Origin: Wenzhouxiangella sp.
GTDB lineage: Bacteria > Pseudomonadota > Gammaproteobacteria > Xanthomonadales > Wenzhouxiangellaceae
Direction of reading: 5' to 3'
Length of the DNA stretch: 8,505 bases
Assembly (NCBI GenBank): GCA_007121485.1
Contig: SKKM01000037.1
Location: 1-8,505, forward strand
The notes under the pieces: model-generated
Seen by the model: the letters and a program-made list of their open reading frames with translations, nothing else
What the model was told of the DNA's origin: nothing
Databases searched by the model: none
Part shown: piece after piece, positions 1 through 6,074 of the stretch
Layout of the letters: each line of letters begins with the position of its first letter
Numbering within the stretch: position 1 is the first letter of the stretch
Translations under genes and position numbers: made by a program

Positions 1-1469
<1,469 letters not shown>

Positions 1470-1495
1470 GCGTGTTGAGCGCGGTTCAAGTGGAT

Positions 1496-1512
1496 AGAGC
1501 GCCAGACTCTAG
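1496..1512. promoter_or_regulatory. Short dyad upstream of copA (TAGAG-N7-CTCTA)
   Basis: An inverted repeat with 5-bp arms and a 7-bp centre sits 27 bp before the copA start, between the upstream terminator and the gene. On the minus strand a poor TTGTTT...TATCCA pair with 17-bp spacing flanks it. The arrangement is compatible with a regulator binding site in the copA promoter, but the arms do not resemble the known CueR operator (ACCTTCC...GGAAGGT), and 5-bp arms can arise by chance. Confidence 0.2.
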
Positions 1513-1513
1513 C

Positions 1514-1548
1514 AAACAAAAAGGCCGACCACACAAGATGGCCGGCCT
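1514..1548 (-). terminator. Rho-independent terminator of the spy-like gene
   Basis: On the minus strand a 10-bp stem (AGGCCGGCCA with TGGTCGGCCT, one G-U pair) closes a 7-nt loop and is followed at once by TTTTGTTT. It lies about 50 bp past the stop of the spy-like gene and before copA. It is a textbook intrinsic terminator and argues that copA has its own promoter between here and 1469. On the plus strand there is no T-tract, so it is probably unidirectional. Confidence 0.85.
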
Positions 1549-1560
1549 CATGTCGTTGGT

Positions 1561-1590
1561 CGGCGAGCGGTTGGCGCTCACCGCTCGCCG
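1561..1590 (-). repeat. Perfect 10-bp inverted repeat (hairpin) after the spy-like stop codon
   Basis: CGGCGAGCGG and its exact complement CCGCTCGCCG flank a 10-nt centre, starting 8 bp beyond the TAA stop of the spy-like gene. No T-tract follows, so it is not itself an intrinsic terminator. Located between the stop and the true terminator at 1514-1548, it could be a 3'-end RNA structure that protects the transcript or assists termination. The pairing is seen directly; the role is inferred. Confidence 0.55.
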
Positions 1591-1598
1591 GATCGAGA

Positions 1599-1994
1599 TT
1601 ACAGGAACAGCGTCGTGGTCTGCTGCTGGGTGCGCACCGGCGCCACCTTGCCGCTGTAGGGGCAGCTGCCGCGGCGAACGGCATCCATGGCCTGGCGTTG
1701 CTCGTCTGTGAGTACCTCGCGGATCTCCGCACGCAGCGCCATGCGCAGTTCGCGCCACTGCTGCATGGTTTCCGGGGCGTGACCGCCGTTGGTGACCGAC
1801 CAGTCCAGCGAATCCACCTGGTCGCGGAAAGCGCTGCGCAGGTTCTGGATTTCCTGCTGCTGTTCCTGGCTCAGATCGAGCTGTCCCAGCACGGGGTGAG
1901 AGCCGGGTTTGGCCGCCAGCGGACCGGCCAGCAGGACGATGGCCGCCAGGGCCGACACAATGACGATGAGATTCGCGCTGAACAACTTTCGCAT
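1599..1994 (-). CDS. Spy/CpxP-like periplasmic protein (LTxxQ-type, metal/envelope stress)
   Basis: A 131-residue exported protein. Residues 1-28 form a signal peptide: basic MRK, a hydrophobic core around 8-24 and a likely cleavage site after LAA at 26-28. The mature part is mostly helical and charged, with two copies of the LTxxQ-like motif: LDLSQEQ at 39-45 and LTDEQ at 95-99. This pair typifies the Spy/CpxP/ZraP group of small periplasmic chaperones and metal-stress proteins, which form curved helical dimers. The last 20 residues are unlike the rest: a lone cysteine (C111) in SCPYSGK, then a Gln/Thr-rich tail. The start is well supported by GGAG seven bases before ATG. It has its own terminator downstream and is divergent from rlmJ. 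The position next to copA suggests a part in periplasmic copper or metal stress, which is an inference. Family assignment rests on motifs and layout rather than close recognition of an orthologue. Confidence 0.75.
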   Translation of the reverse strand: MRKLFSANLIVIVSALAAIVLLAGPLAAKPGSHPVLGQLDLSQEQQQEIQNLRSAFRDQVDSLDWSVTNGGHAPETMQQWRELRMALRAEIREVLTDEQRQAMDAVRRGSCPYSGKVAPVRTQQQTTTLFL

Positions 1995-2017
1995 GGCAAA
2001 ACTCCGTAAGTGACTGG

Positions 2018-2052
2018 CTGATCAGTGTAAGGATTGGTCGTGATCGGCCCGT
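2018..2052 (-). promoter_or_regulatory. Possible promoter of the spy-like gene
   Basis: On the minus strand TACACT (2029 down to 2024) resembles a -10 box, about 30 bp before the gene start. It runs directly into the 8-bp palindrome CTGATCAG (2018-2025). No good -35 lies at 17 bp; the nearest TTGACA-like word (TGACG) is 19-20 bp upstream, a spacing that would suggest dependence on an activator. The match is modest. Confidence 0.3.
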
Positions 2053-2100
2053 CAGACCACTCCCGAGCTTGCAAAGTTTCCGCGCCAGGCACAGCCTTCC

Positions 2101-2106
2101 TATACT
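2101..2106 (+). promoter_or_regulatory. rlmJ: Possible -10 box (TATACT) for rlmJ
   Basis: TATACT matches the sigma-70 -10 consensus at five of six bases and lies 33 bp before the rlmJ ATG. The only -35 candidate at suitable distance is the weak TTTCCG at 2077-2082 (18-bp spacer). Transcription would start near 2113, inside the palindrome at 2104-2125, giving a leader of about 27 nt. Confidence 0.35.
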
Positions 2107-2125
2107 GATCGGCATGCCGATCAGT
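2104..2125. repeat. Perfect 22-bp palindrome, candidate operator upstream of rlmJ
   Basis: The arm ACTGATCGGCA is followed immediately by its exact reverse complement, with no spacer and no mismatch over 22 bp. The flanking bases do not pair. It overlaps the last bases of the TATACT box and ends 14 bp before the rlmJ start. A dimeric repressor bound here would block that promoter. Because transcription would probably begin inside it, a DNA site is more likely than an RNA hairpin. The binding protein is unknown. Confidence 0.6.
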
Positions 2126-2139
2126 TACTCGCCGCCCGC

Positions 2140-2949
2140 ATGCTGAGCTATCGCCACGGATTCCACGCCGGAAATCCGGCCGACGTGTTCAAGCACGCCG
2201 TCGTGATCGCCCTGGTGCGTGCGCTGCAGGAAAAGCCGCGCGGTATCCAGTTCGTCGATACCCACGCCGGACCGGCGCTGTATGACCTGGGCAGTGCCAT
2301 GGCGCAGAAGAACCGCGAGCACGAGGCGGGCATCGCGCGCTGGTGGTCGACGGCAACTTCCGACCCGATGATGGCCCCCTACCTGGAACTGGTGCGCGGC
2401 TTCAACCCCGACGGTGAACTGCGCCACTATCCCGGCTCGCCGATGATCTTCAAATCCCTGCTGCGGTCCAACGACCGCCTGGTGCTGTGCGAACTGCACC
2501 CCGCCGAGCAGCAGGCGCTGCTCAGCCGGTTTGCCGGCGATCGCCAGGTCAGTATTCGTTGCGGCAGCGGCTATGCCGAAATGCCCAGGGTATTGCCGCC
2601 GCCCGGTGGACGCGGCCTGGTCCTGATCGACCCGCCGTGGGAGCTCAAGAGCGAGCGAGAAGATCTGACCATGGCCCTGGAATCGGCGCTGAAGCGCTAC
2701 GCCCACGGCGTCTATGCCTTGTGGTACCCGCTGATCGAAGGCCGCGAATTGGCGTTGGAGCGGATACCACAGCGCCTCGGCCTGGACGGCGAGGCCTGGC
2801 TCGATCTGCGCGTCGAGTTCGCCCCGGCGCAGCGCCTCGGGCGCATGTACGGCTGCGGCATGGCCCTGGTCAACTGCCCCTACCGGGTGCGCCAGGCCCT
2901 GGTCGACTGGCATGCCGCATTTACCGGCCTGCCGCCGGCCGAGACTTGA
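2140..2949 (+). CDS. rlmJ: 23S rRNA (adenine(2030)-N6)-methyltransferase RlmJ
   Basis: Cytoplasmic SAM-dependent enzyme that methylates N6 of A2030 in 23S rRNA before ribosome assembly. The 269-residue product (E. coli RlmJ is 280) starts with MLSYRHGFHAGNPADVFKH, the family's characteristic N-terminus, which fixes the ATG at 2140 although no clear Shine-Dalgarno is present. DTHAG at 40-44 is the SAM-binding motif I, and LIDPPWE at 162-168 carries the catalytic DPP(Y/F/W) motif of N6-adenine methyltransferases, with D164 at the same number as in E. coli. The insertion helices expected between these motifs (about 50-110) are present. The fourth residue of the catalytic motif is Trp, where E. 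coli RlmJ has Tyr. The gene is divergent from the spy-like gene and convergent with the permease, with 4 bp between stop codons, so it is probably monocistronic. Identification is very secure. Confidence 0.96.
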   Translation: MLSYRHGFHAGNPADVFKHAVVIALVRALQEKPRGIQFVDTHAGPALYDLGSAMAQKNREHEAGIARWWSTATSDPMMAPYLELVRGFNPDGELRHYPGSPMIFKSLLRSNDRLVLCELHPAEQQALLSRFAGDRQVSIRCGSGYAEMPRVLPPPGGRGLVLIDPPWELKSEREDLTMALESALKRYAHGVYALWYPLIEGRELALERIPQRLGLDGEAWLDLRVEFAPAQRLGRMYGCGMALVNCPYRVRQALVDWHAAFTGLPPAET

Positions 2950-2953
2950 TTCG

Positions 2954-4072
2954 CTAAAGCAGAAGCCAGCCCGCGCCGATCGCGGCCAGCAACATCGGCA
3001 GCGACCAGCGATGAAAGTCCAGCCAGATGCCCGGCTCGCGCGCCAGCCTGAGCGCGATCAGGTTGGCCATGGAGCCGATCGCCAGGCCGAAGCCGCCCAC
3101 GCTCACGCCCCAGGCCAGGGCGCGCCAGTCGGCGCTGAATTCGGCCAGGAAAATTGCTGCCGGCACGTTGGAGATCAACTGCGACAGCCCGGCGCCGACC
3201 AGGTAGATGGTGGCCGGGGCGTCCTGCAGCTGCTCGAACTGGGCGACCAGCGGCGGCCAGCGCGCCAGCAGCCCCAGGTTGATGAACATCAGCACGAAGA
3301 CCAGCAAGAGCAGCCAGTCGACGCCGGCCAGTAGGCGCGGCCGCAGCAGCAGAAACAGAGCGATCGTGGCCAGCGCCGCCGGCACGGCGTGGCCGGCTTC
3401 GATCAGGGCGATGAAGGGCAGGTAGGCCGGCAGCGCCCACAACAGGCGCGAGTCGCTTGCCGGTGTTGCGCCGACATCGGCCAGCAGCAGCGGGCGGGCG
3501 CGGAAGGCCAGCGGGATGCACGCGATCAGCAGCAGCATGAGCGCGCCCGACAGCGGCGCCATCATCAGGACGAACTCGACGAACCCCATGCCGGACTGCT
3601 GCCAGAGGTAGAGATTCTGCGGGTTGCCGATCGGGCTTAAGGCCGAGCCGGCGTTGACCGCCAGGGCCTGGAAGACCACCAGCCGGGCCAGCGGCAGCTG
3701 CGCCATCAGCCGCAGGCCCAGGGTCAGGGGCACGGTGATGAACAGGGCCACGTCGTTGGTGATCACGGTCGACAGTGCGCCGGCAAACAGGACCAGGAAC
3801 AGCGCCAGGCTGCGCTCACCGGACAGCTTCAGCAGCATCACTCTGCCGGCCCGGAACAGGTAGCCGCTGTCTTCCAGCGCGCGACTCAGGACCATCAGCC
3901 CGGCCAGCGCGGCGATGGTCGACCAGTCCACCAGCCCCGGCAAGGCGCCGGCCGGCTGTCCACTCAGCCACCACAGGGGCGGCAAGGCCAGCAGCAGGCA
4001 GAGCAGGAGTTTTTCCCGGCGCAGCAGGCGAATCAGTCCGGCGGGCAGGCTCAATTCCAGATCCCGTTCCAT
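2954..4072 (-). CDS. SLC13/ArsB-like (IT superfamily) anion permease
   Basis: A very hydrophobic 372-residue inner-membrane protein with about 10-12 predicted helices. It has the two-fold repeat of ion transporter (IT) superfamily proteins. In the first half, TNDVALF (105-111) is followed by SPIGNPQNLYL (146-156); in the second half, SNVPAAIF (301-308) is followed by GSMANLIAL (333-341). These paired Asn-rich re-entrant/unwound segments form the substrate and cation site in the DASS/ArsB/NhaD families. At 372 residues it is shorter than ArsB (about 430) and typical DASS carriers (over 450), resembling the compact YbiR-type putative transporters. Substrate cannot be read from the sequence. I chose ATG at 4072 because AGGG lies seven bases upstream; a GTG at 4087 would add five residues. 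The stop is TAG, 4 bp from the rlmJ stop. It diverges from the TetR gene across a shared promoter region, so TetR control is possible. Confidence 0.85.
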   Translation of the reverse strand: MERDLELSLPAGLIRLLRREKLLLCLLLALPPLWWLSGQPAGALPGLVDWSTIAALAGLMVLSRALEDSGYLFRAGRVMLLKLSGERSLALFLVLFAGALSTVITNDVALFITVPLTLGLRLMAQLPLARLVVFQALAVNAGSALSPIGNPQNLYLWQQSGMGFVEFVLMMAPLSGALMLLLIACIPLAFRARPLLLADVGATPASDSRLLWALPAYLPFIALIEAGHAVPAALATIALFLLLRPRLLAGVDWLLLLVFVLMFINLGLLARWPPLVAQFEQLQDAPATIYLVGAGLSQLISNVPAAIFLAEFSADWRALAWGVSVGGFGLAIGSMANLIALRLAREPGIWLDFHRWSLPMLLAAIGAGWLLL

Positions 4073-4153
4073 CGAGTCGCCCTGCACGGTAGCCGCAGAT
4101 GCCGGCCCTTGGCAATCTTGGCGGCTCGTGGAACGGATCCCCTTTCACCGGTC

Positions 4154-4195
4154 GTTCACAAAGTGCAGCCTGTTCATCACGTGAACCTGGTTCAT
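4154..4195. promoter_or_regulatory. Candidate TetR operator array: four GTTCA/TGAAC half-sites
   Basis: GTTCAC at 4154, GTTCAT at 4172, GTGAAC at 4181 and GTTCAT at 4190 recur in the permease-tetR intergenic region, with starts separated by 18, 9 and 9 bp. The last three make two interleaved dyads: GTTCA-N5-TGAAC and TGAAC-N3-GTTCA. The rightmost half-site touches the CATAAT box. An outer inverted repeat, AAGTGCA at 4161-4167 and TGCACTT at 4201-4207, encloses the cluster. TetR-family genes commonly regulate themselves and divergent neighbours from such sites; assignment to this TetR is inferred from position. Confidence 0.5.
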
Positions 4196-4198
4196 AAT
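4171..4198 (+). promoter_or_regulatory. Probable promoter of the tetR-efflux operon
   Basis: CATAAT at 4193-4198 matches the -10 consensus at five of six positions, 28 bp before the tetR ATG. The -35 candidate is poor (TGTTCA at 4171-4176, 16-bp spacing) and lies inside the half-site cluster. A bound repressor would cover both boxes. Confidence 0.45.
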
Positions 4199-4226
4199 GG
4201 TGCACTTAACGGTCCGAGACACCAGC

Positions 4227-4937
4227 ATGGGAACCCAGGAACGCAGACAGCGGGAGTTCGCGGCGCGCGAACTCCTGTTTCTCGATACGGCGCGGCGCCT
4301 GATCCGCGAGGAAGGCCTGCTGACGCTGCAAATGGCCCGTCTGGCGCGGGCCTGCGACTATGCCACCGGCACCCTGTACCAGCACTTCGCGTCCAAGGAG
4401 GATCTGCTCGTGGCGCTGGCCACGCAGCGCCTGAAGGAGCACTGCGCGCTGTTCTGCAAGGTCACAGCCTGGCCCGCCGGCACCCGCGAGCGCATGTTCG
4501 CCCTGACCGTGGCCGACGAGTATTTCTCGCGTCGTCATCCGACCTACACCCGGCTGATGCAGTACGTATTTACGGAGGTGGTGTGGGAAACCGCGTCCGA
4601 GCAGCGCCGCTCCGCCCTGAGCGACGAACTCAAGCCGGTGGTGGCCGCCATCAGCGGAGTGGTCGAACAGGCCGTGGCCGCCGGCGAAGTCCAGCCTGGA
4701 ATCCTGTCCACGCACGAGCTGATGCTGGGGCCGTGGGCCGTGTGCCACGGCATGCAGTCGCTTATGCAGTCGCGCGGACTGTTGAACCAGTTGTCGATCG
4801 ATGCCCCGCGCCGCAGCATCTACGTGCACTCGCAGGTGCTGTTGAACGGCCTGGGCTGGCACCCCGTGTTCGACGTTTCCGACCAGGCCGCGCTCAACGC
4901 GCTGGTCGAGCGCATCGAAAAGGAATTGTTGGCATGA
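4227..4937 (+). CDS. TetR/AcrR-family transcriptional regulator of the adjacent RND pump
   Basis: A 236-residue DNA-binding repressor. The N-terminal helix-turn-helix spans about 32-56: LTLQMARLARACDYATGTLYQHF, with TGTLYQHF and the following SKEDLL being the hallmark recognition helix and following segment of TetR/AcrR proteins. The remaining 170 residues are helical and variable, as expected for a ligand-binding and dimerisation domain. I chose ATG at 4227; an ATG ten codons upstream at 4197 overlaps the probable -10 box and would precede the transcription start. The stop overlaps the adaptor start in ATGA, implying translational coupling. As first gene of an operon with efflux genes, it most likely represses the operon and responds to a pump substrate, and may also control the divergent permease. 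The inducer is unknown. Confidence 0.93.
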   Translation: MGTQERRQREFAARELLFLDTARRLIREEGLLTLQMARLARACDYATGTLYQHFASKEDLLVALATQRLKEHCALFCKVTAWPAGTRERMFALTVADEYFSRRHPTYTRLMQYVFTEVVWETASEQRRSALSDELKPVVAAISGVVEQAVAAGEVQPGILSTHELMLGPWAVCHGMQSLMQSRGLLNQLSIDAPRRSIYVHSQVLLNGLGWHPVFDVSDQAALNALVERIEKELLA

Positions 4938-6052
4938 ACAAACGCATGATCTTCATGCTGCTGGCCACCGGACTGCTGTTCGGCGGCATCTTCGGCTACA
5001 AGGCCTTCATCGACTCCATCATCGCCGAAGTGTTCGACACCATGGAGCCCGAGACCGAGACCATCACAGCCAGCACGGCGCGGCTGATCGACTGGACCCC
5101 GCGCTTCCAGGCCATCGGCAGCTTCGCCCCGGTGCAGGGTGCGGAGCTGACCTTGGAGCAGCCCGGTATCGTGCGCGAGATTCACTTCGAGAACGGTCAG
5201 GCCGTCGAGGCCGGACAGCGCCTGGTGTCGCTGGACACGCGCGTGGACGAGGCCGAGCTCGAGCGGCTGCAGGCCAGCCTGCGCCTGGCCGAGCTGGAGC
5301 TGGAGCGGCAGCAGCGCCTGTACGAGCAACGCTCGGTTTCGCGCGCCGCGCTCGATCAGGCCGAAACCGAGGCCGCCCAGGCGCGGGCGATCGTGGCCAC
5401 CCAGCAGGCGGTGATCGACCAGAAGATCCTGCGCGCGCCGTTTTCCGGCCGGGTCGGCATCCGCCAGGTCAATCCTGGGCAGTTCCTGTCGGCCGGTGCG
5501 CCGGTGGTCAGCCTGCAGGCGCTGGATCCGATCTTTCTCGATTTCACCGTGCCGCAGCGCAAGCTGCCGCAGCTGGTGACCGGTTCACTGGTGCAGGCCC
5601 GCGTTGATGCTTTTCCGGGCGAGGAATACGAAGGCAGGATTTCTGCGCTGGAGCCGCGGCTGACCGAATCCACGCGCAGCGTGCGGGTGCAGGCGCAAAT
5701 CGACAATCCGGATGAACTGCTGCGGCCCGGCATGTTCGCCCAGGTCGCGCTGGACCTGGGAGAGTCGACTGAGGTGCTGGTGGTGCCGCAGACCGCCCTG
5801 CGTTTTGCCACCTACGGCGACTCGGTGTTCACCATCGAAGAGGACGGCGATGCGAAGAAAGTGGTTCGTCGCTTCGTGCGCACCGGGCGCACGCGCGGCG
5901 ACCTGATCGAGATTCTCGACGGCCTGGAGGAGGGCACGCGGGTCGCCTCCTCGGGGCTGCTCAAGCTGCAGAACAACACGCCGGTCCGCATCGACGATGA
6001 CCCCGACGTGCAACCCAGCGAAGACCCGGACCCGCGTCCGGACAATCGCTGA
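4934..6052 (+). CDS. RND efflux periplasmic adaptor subunit (membrane fusion protein)
   Basis: A 372-residue adaptor linking the inner-membrane pump to an outer-membrane channel. Residues 5-25 form a hydrophobic N-terminal anchor or signal segment without a lipobox cysteine, so it is probably held by an uncleaved helix rather than by lipid. The first lipoyl half lies at about 70-101 (GIVREIHFENGQAVEAGQRL). A short coiled-coil hairpin at 104-160 is rich in Leu, Glu, Gln and Arg. The second lipoyl half is at 164-195 (ILRAPFSGRVGIRQVNPGQ), and the beta-barrel and membrane-proximal domains at 198-352 (including LRPGMFAQV at 262-271 and VVPQTALR at 283-290). The tail after 353 is acidic and proline-rich, probably disordered. 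AAGGA lies about ten bases before the ATG, which overlaps the tetR stop. The pump gene starts 22 bp downstream. The style resembles MexH/LpeA-type adaptors; the exact subfamily is uncertain. Confidence 0.94.
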   Translation: MNKRMIFMLLATGLLFGGIFGYKAFIDSIIAEVFDTMEPETETITASTARLIDWTPRFQAIGSFAPVQGAELTLEQPGIVREIHFENGQAVEAGQRLVSLDTRVDEAELERLQASLRLAELELERQQRLYEQRSVSRAALDQAETEAAQARAIVATQQAVIDQKILRAPFSGRVGIRQVNPGQFLSAGAPVVSLQALDPIFLDFTVPQRKLPQLVTGSLVQARVDAFPGEEYEGRISALEPRLTESTRSVRVQAQIDNPDELLRPGMFAQVALDLGESTEVLVVPQTALRFATYGDSVFTIEEDGDAKKVVRRFVRTGRTRGDLIEILDGLEEGTRVASSGLLKLQNNTPVRIDDDPDVQPSEDPDPRPDNR

Positions 6053-6074
6053 CAGCAGGGCCTGACGCTTCCTC

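Noticed and set aside
1470..1513. CueR-type operator upstream of copA
   Set aside because: I looked for the ACCTTCC...GGAAGGT dyad between stretched -35 and -10 boxes and did not find it; only a weak TAGAG-N7-CTCTA dyad is present.
2125..2913. Minus-strand open frame of 262 codons opposite rlmJ
   Set aside because: The plus strand encodes an unmistakable RlmJ over the same span; the antisense frame is His/Gln/Gly-rich with no motif.
2924..2956. Bidirectional terminator between the convergent rlmJ and permease genes
   Set aside because: A GC-rich CCGGC-N5-GCCGG stem exists in the rlmJ 3' end, but no T-tract follows on either strand, and the stops are only 4 bp apart.
4197..4226. Upstream ATG start for the TetR regulator
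   Set aside because: This start overlaps the probable CATAAT -10 box and would add ten residues not typical of TetR N-termini. The ATG at 4227 fits better.
4109..4933. Plus-strand open frame extending the adaptor upstream through tetR
   Set aside because: It overlaps tetR in another frame. The adaptor begins at the ATG at 4934 with a hydrophobic anchor and a Shine-Dalgarno, and the upstream translation is Arg/Gly/Ala-rich shadow.
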